Shown one piece after another: positions 8,308 through 17,722 of a DNA stretch of 55,857 nucleotides (the stretch's first letter is position 1; the number at the start of each line of letters is the position of its first letter). The stretch is from Actinomycetota bacterium (GTDB taxonomy: Bacteria; Actinomycetota; Actinomycetes; Nanopelagicales; Nanopelagicaceae), in contig JAPLBF010000020.1 of NCBI GenBank assembly GCA_026392825.1, positions 18,648 through 74,504 on the forward strand, in the 5' to 3' direction. Position numbers and translations under genes: made by a program. The notes below the pieces were generated by a model that did no database searches, was not told the DNA's origin, and saw nothing but the letters and a program-made list of their open reading frames with translations.

Positions 8308-8895
8308 ATGCGCATAATCGCTGGTAGCGCTAAAGGTAGAAATATCCCATCTGTTGCATCTGCTACTCGTCCCACATCCGACCGCGCCCGCGAAGCTCTA
8401 TTTTCAACTCTAGCTTCTGAGTTTGGTGAGTTTGAAGGCTTAAATGTTCTAGATCTTTATGCCGGCACTGGGGCTATTGCACTGGAATCACTTTCAAGAG
8501 GTGCTGCGATAGTTCACGCGGTTGAGAAAGATGAGCAAGCGCAAAAGAGCATTGCGGCAAATTATGATGGAATTAAATCAGCACAGTGCGCGGGTACATT
8601 CCATTTATATGGAATGAGCGTTCATCGATTCTTACAAGATCCACCCGCAACTAAGTACCACTTCGTTTACATTGACCCACCTTATGAAGCTGAGGATTTA
8701 GACGTTATTGAAACCTTGATTCAACTTCAAGATGGGCACTTCCTAGATTCGCAAGCGCTGATTGCGATTGAGAGAAATTCACGAGTCAAGGAAATTTCTT
8801 GGCCACACGGTTATGTTGCAGTCCGCGAAAAGAATTATGGCCAAGCGACCATTTTCTACGGCGCTCCAGCGGAAAATGAGCCTGAGAATGGATAA
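8308..8895 (+). CDS. rsmD: 16S rRNA (guanine966-N2)-methyltransferase
   Basis: This SAM-dependent enzyme methylates G966 of 16S rRNA in the small subunit. The 195-aa product begins MRIIAGSAKGRN with the family's TSDRAREALFS segment. It has the SAM motif VLDLYAGTGAIALES and the catalytic YIDPPYE (DPPY) motif of amino-methyltransferases. The recG-rsmD-coaD order is widely conserved in actinobacteria. Confidence 0.95.
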   Translation: MRIIAGSAKGRNIPSVASATRPTSDRAREALFSTLASEFGEFEGLNVLDLYAGTGAIALESLSRGAAIVHAVEKDEQAQKSIAANYDGIKSAQCAGTFHLYGMSVHRFLQDPPATKYHFVYIDPPYEAEDLDVIETLIQLQDGHFLDSQALIAIERNSRVKEISWPHGYVAVREKNYGQATIFYGAPAENEPENG

Positions 8896-8911
8896 GGGTT
8901 CGAATCGTTGC

Positions 8912-8924
8912 TAGCGTTTGCTCT
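8912..8924 (+). promoter_or_regulatory. -10 box upstream of coaD
   Basis: TAGCGT at 8912-8917, 7 nt before the ATG at 8925, with no ribosome-binding site between. Confidence 0.45.
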
Positions 8925-9404
8925 ATGAAGCGCGCCGTATGCCCTGGATCATTCGATCCGATCACTTTTGGGCACATCGATATCATCGAACGCGCTAGCG
9001 AGCAGTTCGATGAAGTTGTGGTGGCAGTTCTAGCCAACCGAACCAAAACTTCGCTATTTACCGTAGAAGAGCGCATGGAGATGATTCGTCAGACTACGGC
9101 GCACTTTAAGAACGTTAAGGTTGATTCTTGGCACGGTTTATTGGTGGATTATTGCAAAGCAAATTCCATTCAAGCGATCGTTAAGGGTCTGCGCGCGGTA
9201 ACAGACTTTGATTATGAGTTGCAAATGGCGCAAGTTAATTTGCAAGGCTCTGGAGTTGAAACTATGTTTATGGCTACAGCACCGGCACATTCATTTCTAT
9301 CATCATCAATTGTTAAAGAGCTCGCACATTTCGGTGGCGATGTCTCATCAATGGTTCCAGGCATCGTCAATGATGCGCTCAAAGCTCGAGTAGCAGGGAA
9401 GTAA
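8925..9404 (+). CDS. coaD: Pantetheine-phosphate adenylyltransferase
   Basis: CoaD transfers AMP from ATP to 4'-phosphopantetheine, the penultimate step of coenzyme A synthesis. The 159-aa protein shows the nucleotidyltransferase motif CPGSFDPITFGH at the N-terminus and the second signature SSSIVKELA near residue 127, with KGLRAVTDFDYE between. The length is canonical. The following coiled-coil gene starts 1 nt after the stop, so the two are co-transcribed. Confidence 0.97.
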   Translation: MKRAVCPGSFDPITFGHIDIIERASEQFDEVVVAVLANRTKTSLFTVEERMEMIRQTTAHFKNVKVDSWHGLLVDYCKANSIQAIVKGLRAVTDFDYELQMAQVNLQGSGVETMFMATAPAHSFLSSSIVKELAHFGGDVSSMVPGIVNDALKARVAGK

Positions 9405-9405
9405 A

Positions 9406-9888
9406 ATGGATTCAATCGAAAAATTAAACACCGCCATTACTCTCGTTGAAGAAGCGCGCGGTGTCCCACTTTCTGCTTCCTGCGTCGTACACCGTAGCGA
9501 AATGTTGGAAATTCTAGATGGCGCGCGCGATTCACTTCCTCAGGATTTATTCCGCGCCGAAGATATTTTGGCAAAGCGTGATTCATTGGTGGAAGAAGGG
9601 CGCTCTAGTTCTGAGCAGATGATTGCATCCGCGCGTGAAGAAGTTGCGCGAATGATTGAACAAACAGCAATCGTTCAGGCAGCGAGAGATGAAGCGCAAC
9701 GAATTCTCGATGATGCCCGCGCACAAGCCGCCGATGAGCGAGCAGAGGTTGAAAGTTACATTGATGGCCGTCTTGCCACGTTAGAAGTAATCCTAAATAA
9801 AACTATGGACGCGGTGGCACGTGGACGTGACCGGTTAGACGGCGGAAACGATAAAGATGTTCTCTCGCAACTAGCCGACGATAAGTAA
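9406..9888 (+). CDS. DivIVA-domain coiled-coil protein, SepIVA-like
   Basis: The 160-aa protein has a short N-terminal region (MDSIEKLNTAITLVEEARGVPLS) followed by a long Ala/Glu/Arg-rich coiled coil of about residues 45-130 and an acidic end. It resembles the DivIVA-like protein that lies between coaD and the DUF177 gene in actinobacteria, including Rv2927c. The mycobacterial SepIVA protein at this locus takes part in septation and polar envelope growth. The assignment rests on position, size and coiled-coil pattern rather than on a catalytic motif, so a generic ATP-synthase-b-like coiled coil cannot be excluded. Confidence 0.65.
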   Translation: MDSIEKLNTAITLVEEARGVPLSASCVVHRSEMLEILDGARDSLPQDLFRAEDILAKRDSLVEEGRSSSEQMIASAREEVARMIEQTAIVQAARDEAQRILDDARAQAADERAEVESYIDGRLATLEVILNKTMDAVARGRDRLDGGNDKDVLSQLADDK

Positions 9889-9918
9889 TTCCAGTAAAGC
9901 CAAATAAAGATTTAGAAA

Positions 9919-10515
9919 ATGAACCGCGCATCTCAAGTTTTTCAATTTAATACACATGAACTCCCTCGCCGAGCAGGGGAGATGAAGGAATATCAACTAG
10001 ACCTAGAAATTCTGGAAGATGTAGGCGTTCCATTAGTCGCTGTTCCGGCAGGGGATGTCATTGAAGTAGATATGCGGCTGGAATCTGTTGCAGAAGGCAT
10101 ATTGCTAAGCGCTGATATATATGCGATAGCGAAAGGTGAATGTATTCGCTGCCTAGACCCGGTTGAAATTACCGTTGAACGCAAGATTCAAGAGCTCTAT
10201 CGCTATGATCCAACCTCCGATAAAGGTGGCAAGCGAAAGAAACACTCATCGCGTACGGATACTTCAGATGAAATTGATCTTGATGCAGTTGATGAACTCT
10301 GGCTTGATGGCAATGAGATGAATCTAGAAATTCCTATCCGAGATGCTGTCGTTCTAGATCTGCCAGTAAATCCACTCTGCTCTGAAGGGTGTCTTGGGCT
10401 CTGTCCGGATTGCGGCGAAAAGTGGGAGAAGTTGCCAGAAGACCACGCTCACGAGGTAATCGACGCTCGCTGGGCTGGTTTGGCAGGCTTGGATTTTAAG
10501 AATTCGGACGAATAA
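9919..10515 (+). CDS. yceD: DUF177/YceD family protein
   Basis: The 198-aa product is a YceD/DUF177 protein, the family encoded directly upstream of rpmF in most bacteria and linked to 23S rRNA metabolism. The sequence has the family's ECIRCLDPVEI segment and the C-terminal four-Cys knuckle CSEGCLGLCPDCG, which probably binds zinc. A Lys/Arg-rich insert (GGKRKKHSSR) precedes the acidic central part. It is 68 nt upstream of rpmF, in the usual yceD-rpmF-rnc arrangement. Confidence 0.9.
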   Translation: MNRASQVFQFNTHELPRRAGEMKEYQLDLEILEDVGVPLVAVPAGDVIEVDMRLESVAEGILLSADIYAIAKGECIRCLDPVEITVERKIQELYRYDPTSDKGGKRKKHSSRTDTSDEIDLDAVDELWLDGNEMNLEIPIRDAVVLDLPVNPLCSEGCLGLCPDCGEKWEKLPEDHAHEVIDARWAGLAGLDFKNSDE

Positions 10516-10583
10516 GGGATACTTCTCCCAGTTAGCCTTGAGCACGCTCTGCCCGAGGTAAGTTGAGATTAAGGACGATTACC

Positions 10584-10757
10584 GTGCCAGTACCAAAGCG
10601 AAAGATGTCTCGTTCGAAGACACGCTCACGTCGCGCTATGTGGAAGACAACTGCGGCATCACTTGCAGCATGCCCACAGTGCCAACAACCAAAGTTGACT
10701 CACACAGCTTGCCCAACCTGCGGAACATATAACCGCCGTCAGGTTCTTGAGGTCTGA
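10584..10757 (+). CDS. rpmF: 50S ribosomal protein L32, zinc-ribbon form
   Basis: Translation from GTG at 10584 gives a 57-aa L32 (MPVPKRKMSRSKTRSRRA) with the zinc-binding cysteines C30, C33, C43 and C46. An AAGGA ribosome-binding site lies 8 nt upstream. A longer frame from 10563 adds residues that L32 proteins lack. The 3' end overlaps the rnc TTG start by 11 nt, which suggests translational coupling of L32 and RNase III. Confidence 0.95.
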   Translation: MPVPKRKMSRSKTRSRRAMWKTTAASLAACPQCQQPKLTHTACPTCGTYNRRQVLEV

Positions 10758-11436
10758 TCTGTATTCACCTTTAACTTCGCAATTAGGGATTTCAATTTCT
10801 CCTGAATTGCTTGAGTTAGCTTTTACGCATCGTTCTTTCGCTTATGAAAGTGGTGCCAAAGAGACCAACGAACGACTGGAATTTCTAGGCGATTCGGTCT
10901 TAGGTTTGATTGTTACAGAAGAACTTTATTTACGTTACCCCGATCTAGATGAATCTCGTCTATCTCCACTTCGTTCTGGCATTGTAAATATGCGTGCGCT
11001 CGCAGATATTGCGCGCACCTTAGATCTTGGTAAATACATACGTCTTGGCAAAGGTGAAGAAGTAACTGGTGGTCGCGATAAAAACTCACTCCTAGCAGAT
11101 GCCCTGGAAGCGTTGATTGGCGCTATATATTTGGAACTTGGTTTTGCAAGCACAACAGAGGTAGTCCGCGCCCTAATCAAAGAGACTCTTGAAAGTGCGA
11201 TGGCTAAGGGCGCCGGACTCGATGGAAAGACTGCGCTGCAAGAATTGGTTTCATCACTTGGCAAAGGAACTTTGGAATATCACGTTACTGAAACTGGACC
11301 AGATCACGATAAGAGTTTTACAGCGATAGCAATGGTTTCTGGTGAGGCGATCGCAGAAGGAATTGGTAAGAGCAAACGCGAAGCCGAACAATCAGCCGCT
11401 CGTTCGGCATATGAAATTCTCGCAACCCTCAAGTAG
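10747..11436 (+). CDS. rnc: Ribonuclease III
   Basis: RNase III cleaves double-stranded RNA, including the rRNA precursor. The 229-aa protein has the catalytic helix NERLEFLGDSVLGL (residues 38-51), the second acidic motif DALEALIGAIYLE, and a C-terminal dsRNA-binding domain (residues about 155-228, ending SKREAEQSAARSAYEIL). The start is TTG inside rpmF, in line with the family N-terminus just before ALTHRS-like AFTHRSFAYE. In many actinobacteria mutM lies between rnc and smc; here smc follows directly. Confidence 0.95.
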   Translation: MRSDLYSPLTSQLGISISPELLELAFTHRSFAYESGAKETNERLEFLGDSVLGLIVTEELYLRYPDLDESRLSPLRSGIVNMRALADIARTLDLGKYIRLGKGEEVTGGRDKNSLLADALEALIGAIYLELGFASTTEVVRALIKETLESAMAKGAGLDGKTALQELVSSLGKGTLEYHVTETGPDHDKSFTAIAMVSGEAIAEGIGKSKREAEQSAARSAYEILATLK

Positions 11437-11478
11437 TACTTCACTCGCGTCACGTATATAAAGACGCCACCTAAACGG

Positions 11479-11490
11479 TAGGTTTACGCC
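11479..11490 (+). promoter_or_regulatory. -10 box upstream of smc
   Basis: TAGGTT at 11479-11484, 6 nt before the GTG start at 11491. No Shine-Dalgarno sequence is visible, so a leaderless GTG start is likely. Confidence 0.45.
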
Positions 11491-14400
11491 GTGTATTTAA
11501 AGAGCATGACGCTAAAGGGCTTCAAGTCCTTTGCTTCGGCGACCACGCTCCGCCTAGAACCTGGGATCACTTGCGTAGTCGGCCCGAACGGTTCTGGTAA
11601 ATCAAACGTTGTAGACGCACTCACTTGGGTTATGGGCGAGCAAGGCGCAAAGTCATTGCGTGGCGGAAAGATGGAAGATGTCATCTTCGCCGGAACCAGT
11701 GGAAGAGCGCCGCTTGGTCGCGCTGAAGTTTCACTAACAATTGATAACACAGATGGTGCGCTACCTATTGATTACACAGAAGTAACAATTTCTCGCATTC
11801 TTTTCCGCAATGGACAGAGCGAATATCAAATAAATGGTGAAGCATCGCGTTTGTTAGATATTCAAGAGTTGCTTAGTGACTCGGGTATCGGACGTGAAAT
11901 GCACGTAATCGTTGGCCAAGGTCAACTAGATGCGATCTTGATGGCCACACCTGAAGAACGTCGTGGTTTTATTGAAGAAGCCGCTGGTGTTTTAAAGCAT
12001 CGCAAGCGTAAAGAAAAGGCGCTGCGCAAATTAGATTCAATGCAAGCTAATTTAGCGCGCGTTCAAGATTTGACTGTTGAATTACGGCGCCAACTTCGCC
12101 CACTGGGTAAACAAGCCGAAGTTGCCAAGAAAGCTGCGACGATCCAAGCGGATTTGCGTGATGCAAAGTTACGTTTGCTGGCCGATGATTACATCTCGCT
12201 CTCCAAAACTCTAGACGCTGAAGTCGCGGACGAAACTGCACTACGCGAACGTCGCTCACTTGTTGAAGCGGAAAATGAAAAAGTACGCTTGCGTGAAGAG
12301 GCGCTAGATGCCCAAGCAGCGTTTGAAAGTCCATTGCTAATTGCGGCTCAAGAAAATTTCTACTCTTTAAGTGCGCTTCGCGAAAAATTCCGCGGAACTC
12401 AATCACTTGCACAAGAGCGCTCTCGGTTCTTGGCTGAAGAAGCAGACGAAGCTCGCAATGCTGGACGTGATCCAGAAGCACTCGATCAGGAAGCAGCAGC
12501 GCTTCGCTTGGAAGAAGCGCAACTGCGCGCAGGTGTAGAAAGTTCTAGAAATTCATTAGCCAAGACCACTCAAGATTTGGCAAATGCGGAGGCTTTGTTA
12601 AAAGCCGAGGAAGATAAAATTGCAGCTGCAATGCGCGCCATTGCAGATCAGCGTGAGGGTACTGCTCGCCAAGAAGGCCACATTAAATCTCTGGCAGCGC
12701 GCTTAGATGCGATCGCCGAAGAAATCGCTCGCTTGGTTAAAGCGCGCGATGAAGCACAGTCCCGTGCCGAAAGCGCTCAGCGTGAATATTCAACTTATGA
12801 AATGGATATTGCTGGCGCAGATGCCGGCGAACTGGGCTTAGATTCTGAATTTGAAGTTGCAAAGAGCGGTCTTGATAAAGCAAAAGTTGATTTAGCAAGT
12901 TTGGTTGATGCAGAACGTGCTGCTGATCGTGATCGCAATGCTACTGAATCTAAATTAGAAGCGATGCAACTAACTTCCCGGTCACGCGATGGGGGAGCAG
13001 CACTGCTCCGCGATTCCCGTGGACTTTCACTTCTAGGTAGCGTGGCTTCACTCATAAATATTGATAATGGATGGGAAGCGGCAACTGCTGCTGCACTCGG
13101 TACCCTCTCCGACGCGATCGTTGTTCGCGATTTGAATTCAGCGGTAAGTGCTTTAACAACACTGCGAAATGAAAACTTAGGACAGGCAGATGTCTTGGTT
13201 TTTGAACCAGGTTCGCATAATTCTTCAGGAATCCCAGCCGGACTTACCCCTCTTACAAATTATGTTCGCTCCACAGAAATTGGGGATCTATTAACTTCAT
13301 TGCTTTCTTCTACAGTAGTAGTAAACAGCGCGCGTGAGGCTGAAAGCGTTTTGCGTTCCAATCCAGGGTTAACTGTCGTAACTCGCGATGGCGATGTCAT
13401 AACTTCCAAACGCGCACGTGGCGGATCTGCATCGTCGACCTCTCTAATCGAAATCAACGCTCTTATTCAAGAGCTAACGAAGAAATTAGAAGTCAGTACC
13501 CACAATTGTGACCGCCTTAAATTTGAAATTGTAACCGCACAGAGTGAAGTCGATTCCAAGCAAGGCGCTTTTGAAATCGCACTTTCAAAGTTAAATGAGT
13601 CAGATGCACGTATTGCTGCGCTAACTGAACAACTTGCGGTCTCCGGACAAAATATGAAGTCTGCCAGCGCCGAAGTAGAGCGACTCAATTCAGCTATCGC
13701 CGAAGCCAGCGCAGCTAAAGGTCGAGACGAGAATGAACTCACCATTGCATCTGCACAATTACAACAACGTGGCGAAATCGCAGAGCCGGATCACAGCGCT
13801 GCCGAAACGCTTCGCAACCAAGTTTCTCTTGCTAGAACAGCAGAAGTTGAAGCGCGACTAGCAGTAAGAACAAGTGAAGAGCGAGTCGATTCCATTTCTG
13901 CCCGTGCTAAAGTGCTGGAAGATTCAGCAAGCGCTGAACGCGAAGCATCTGCCCGAGCTGTTTCCCGACGTGGCGCGCGCGCACGCGGTGCGCTGATTTC
14001 ATCTGCGATCGCAGAAGCTGCCTATGAAGCGCTAATTCATATTGAACGCTCAATCGCAAAAGCAGCAACAGAGCGTGCCAGATTGGAAGCATCGCGCTCT
14101 GATCGTGAAGGTGAAACACTCACTGTGCGCGCACGCAGTCGTGAACTTGCAACCGAGCTAGAGCAACTCACTTCCTCTGTGCACAAAGACGAAATTGCCA
14201 GAGCAGAACAACGTATGCGAATAGAAGCGCTAGAAAATAAGTGTGTAGAAGAGCTAGGCGTTGATACGACAACGTTGGTTAACGAATATGGTCCGCACAA
14301 TGATGTTCCAACATTTATCGAGACTGATGAGGGTGAAATTGTCGCGACTGAGTTAATTCCGTATCGCCGCGACCAACAAGAGAAGCGATTGGCTGCGACA

Positions 14401-15027
14401 GAACGATCTTTGACTTTGCTAGGAAAGATTAATCCGTTGGCGCTGGAGGAGTACAACGCGCTAGAAGAGCGCCTAAAGTTCCTTGCTGAACAGCTAGAAG
14501 ATTTGAAACGCACCAAGAAGGATCTGCTGGATATCATCAAGGAAGTCGATGACCGAGTGCAAAGTATCTTTATGGAAGCTTTTGATGAAACTGCAAAGCA
14601 TTTTGAAGATATCTTCGCGCGACTTTTCCCAGGCGGCGATGGTCGATTAATTCTTACTAATCCAGATGACCCACTAAATACCGGTGTCGATGTTGAGGCT
14701 CGTCCACCTGGAAAGCGAATCAAGCGTCTGTCGCTACTCTCTGGAGGAGAAAAATCTCTTACTGCTGTCGCAATGTTGATAGCAATATTTAAAGCACGTC
14801 CAAGTCCTTTCTACGTGCTTGATGAAGTTGAAGCAGCCTTGGATGATGTAAACCTGGGCCGATTACTGGTGATTCTAGAAGAACTCCGCGCAAGTTCGCA
14901 GTTGATCATCATTACTCACCAGAAACGCACTATGGAGATCGCTGATGCACTCTATGGCGTAACCATGCGCGGTGATGGCGTTACGGAAGTTATTTCACAA
15001 CGCTTGCGCGATTCTGAATCTGCTTAG
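11491..15027 (+). CDS. smc: Chromosome segregation protein SMC
   Basis: SMC is the ATPase of the condensin-like complex that organises and segregates chromosomes with ScpA and ScpB. The 1178-aa protein has all parts: Walker A GPNGSGKSN near residue 35, Q-loop region GQGQLDAILM, two long Ala/Glu/Arg coiled coils, a central hinge around residues 500-660 (LGSVASLINIDNG onward), the C-motif LSGGEKSLTAVAM and Walker B FYVLDEVEAALDD. ftsY follows 14 nt after the stop, the usual actinobacterial smc-ftsY pair. scpA/scpB are not in the window. Confidence 0.97.
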   Translation: MYLKSMTLKGFKSFASATTLRLEPGITCVVGPNGSGKSNVVDALTWVMGEQGAKSLRGGKMEDVIFAGTSGRAPLGRAEVSLTIDNTDGALPIDYTEVTISRILFRNGQSEYQINGEASRLLDIQELLSDSGIGREMHVIVGQGQLDAILMATPEERRGFIEEAAGVLKHRKRKEKALRKLDSMQANLARVQDLTVELRRQLRPLGKQAEVAKKAATIQADLRDAKLRLLADDYISLSKTLDAEVADETALRERRSLVEAENEKVRLREEALDAQAAFESPLLIAAQENFYSLSALREKFRGTQSLAQERSRFLAEEADEARNAGRDPEALDQEAAALRLEEAQLRAGVESSRNSLAKTTQDLANAEALLKAEEDKIAAAMRAIADQREGTARQEGHIKSLAARLDAIAEEIARLVKARDEAQSRAESAQREYSTYEMDIAGADAGELGLDSEFEVAKSGLDKAKVDLASLVDAERAADRDRNATESKLEAMQLTSRSRDGGAALLRDSRGLSLLGSVASLINIDNGWEAATAAALGTLSDAIVVRDLNSAVSALTTLRNENLGQADVLVFEPGSHNSSGIPAGLTPLTNYVRSTEIGDLLTSLLSSTVVVNSAREAESVLRSNPGLTVVTRDGDVITSKRARGGSASSTSLIEINALIQELTKKLEVSTHNCDRLKFEIVTAQSEVDSKQGAFEIALSKLNESDARIAALTEQLAVSGQNMKSASAEVERLNSAIAEASAAKGRDENELTIASAQLQQRGEIAEPDHSAAETLRNQVSLARTAEVEARLAVRTSEERVDSISARAKVLEDSASAEREASARAVSRRGARARGALISSAIAEAAYEALIHIERSIAKAATERARLEASRSDREGETLTVRARSRELATELEQLTSSVHKDEIARAEQRMRIEALENKCVEELGVDTTTLVNEYGPHNDVPTFIETDEGEIVATELIPYRRDQQEKRLAATERSLTLLGKINPLALEEYNALEERLKFLAEQLEDLKRTKKDLLDIIKEVDDRVQSIFMEAFDETAKHFEDIFARLFPGGDGRLILTNPDDPLNTGVDVEARPPGKRIKRLSLLSGGEKSLTAVAMLIAIFKARPSPFYVLDEVEAALDDVNLGRLLVILEELRASSQLIIITHQKRTMEIADALYGVTMRGDGVTEVISQRLRDSESA

Positions 15028-15041
15028 TTATTTGGTTACGA

Positions 15042-15881
15042 ATGGGAATTTTTAGCAAATTTGTCGCCAAACTAAAAGGCCAGTCAACAGCCGATCCGCT
15101 TGATTGGAAAGTTCTCGAAGAAGAACTACTAGCCGCAGATTTAGGGCCAAAGTTAACTGCAGAGATTTTAAAGAGCGCGCAGGGTTTAAAAGGCGATGAC
15201 GCGCTTTCTTCGCTTAAAGAAATTCTCAATTCACATCTTTCAACAAAATCTCGCGTCCTCTCGGGTGAAAATTCGGTTGGAGTAATTCTGGTCGTAGGGG
15301 TTAACGGAACCGGAAAGACTACTTCGGTCGCGAAGTTAGCCAATTTACTAAAATCTGATGGTAATTCTGTGATGCTGGCAGCCGCAGATACTTTTCGCGC
15401 TGCAGCAGTCGATCAATTGCAAACTTGGGGTCAACGTATTGGTGTTTCTGTTATCTCCGGTAAAGAGGGGGCAGAACCTGCTGCAGTCGCTTTCGATGCG
15501 GCAGTTGCCGCGAGTGCTTCACAAGTTAATTATTTAATTGTTGATACTGCCGGTCGCTTACATAATAAGAGCGATTTAATGGCTGAATTAGGGAAGATAA
15601 GACGAGTGGTTGAAAAGACTCTTGCAATAAGCGAAGTTCTTTTAGTTATCGATGCGACAACTGGCCAGAATGGAATTGCCCAAGCCAAGATTTTTACCGA
15701 AGCGGTTGAAGTGACTGGGTTAATTGTTACCAAGCTGGATGGAACTGCCCGTGGCGGGGTCGCCCTAGCGATCGAGAGCGCGCTAGATATACCAATTAAA
15801 TTTGTCGGGACAGGCGAAGGTGAGCGCGATTTTGCTCCATTTGACCCAGCTCATTACCTATCGGGCTTGATAAACGATTAA
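15042..15881 (+). CDS. ftsY: Signal recognition particle receptor FtsY, short form
   Basis: FtsY is the SRP receptor GTPase that delivers ribosome-nascent chain complexes to the translocon. The 279-aa product consists almost only of the NG domain: the N four-helix bundle (WKVLEEELLAADLG) and the G domain with GVNGTGKTTSVAKL, DTAGRLHNK, TKLDGTARGG and the closing GEGERDFAPFD. The acidic A domain and transmembrane N-terminus present in many actinobacterial FtsY proteins are missing, leaving only MGIFSKFVAKLKG as a short amphipathic lead. It forms a pair with Ffh encoded at 17723-19180. Confidence 0.95.
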   Translation: MGIFSKFVAKLKGQSTADPLDWKVLEEELLAADLGPKLTAEILKSAQGLKGDDALSSLKEILNSHLSTKSRVLSGENSVGVILVVGVNGTGKTTSVAKLANLLKSDGNSVMLAAADTFRAAAVDQLQTWGQRIGVSVISGKEGAEPAAVAFDAAVAASASQVNYLIVDTAGRLHNKSDLMAELGKIRRVVEKTLAISEVLLVIDATTGQNGIAQAKIFTEAVEVTGLIVTKLDGTARGGVALAIESALDIPIKFVGTGEGERDFAPFDPAHYLSGLIND

Positions 15882-15894
15882 GAGCGGAATCCTT

Positions 15895-15910
15895 GTAACA
15901 AATTTGTAAC
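15895..15910 (+). promoter_or_regulatory. GTAAC-N6-GTAAC element upstream of amt (GlnR or MtrA box candidate)
   Basis: Two GTAAC half-sites (15895-15899 and 15906-15910) are separated by 6 nt in direct orientation. This is the half-site sequence and spacing of the actinobacterial nitrogen regulator GlnR; MtrA is reported to bind closely related repeats. The element lies about 33-48 nt before a TATAAA -10 candidate at 15943-15948, a place that suits an activator. No good -35 box is seen, as expected for an activated promoter. The regulator itself is not in the window. Confidence 0.6.
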
Positions 15911-16031
15911 AAGACTCGCATTTTTGTGACTCTTTCTTAACCTATAAAACGAGCCCCTGTAACCCGCGCAGGACATCTTTTCCCCATCTCAATGGCGAGG
16001 GATCTCTCGATATTAAAAAGGTGGTTTATTC

Positions 16032-17662
<1,631 letters not shown>

Positions 17663-17669
17663 TGATGCG

Positions 17670-17715
17670 GCACTCTACTTGAGACGAGTAAAGCTATCCT
17701 CCTCAAGTAGAGTGC
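17670..17715. repeat. 14-bp perfect inverted repeat between glnB and ffh
   Basis: GCACTCTACTTGAG (17670-17683) is the exact reverse complement of CTCAAGTAGAGTGC (17702-17715), with an 18-nt spacer. It begins 8 nt after the glnB stop and ends 7 nt before the ffh ATG. There is no U-run on either strand, so it is not an ordinary intrinsic terminator. It could be an mRNA hairpin controlling ffh translation, a processing site, or a pair of protein-binding sites. Confidence 0.85.
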
Positions 17716-17722
17716 GCTCATT

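Noticed and set aside
8897-8906. GGTTCGAATC, which looks like a tRNA T-loop
   Set aside because: No acceptor, D or anticodon stems can be formed around it; it lies between rsmD and coaD in only 29 nt of non-coding DNA.
14037-14723. 228-aa open frame antisense to smc
   Set aside because: Ser-rich shadow translation of the SMC coiled coil and head codons; no family features or start signals.
17670-17715. Intrinsic terminator for amt-glnB
   Set aside because: A stable stem is present, but no T-run follows on either strand, so it is listed as an inverted repeat instead.
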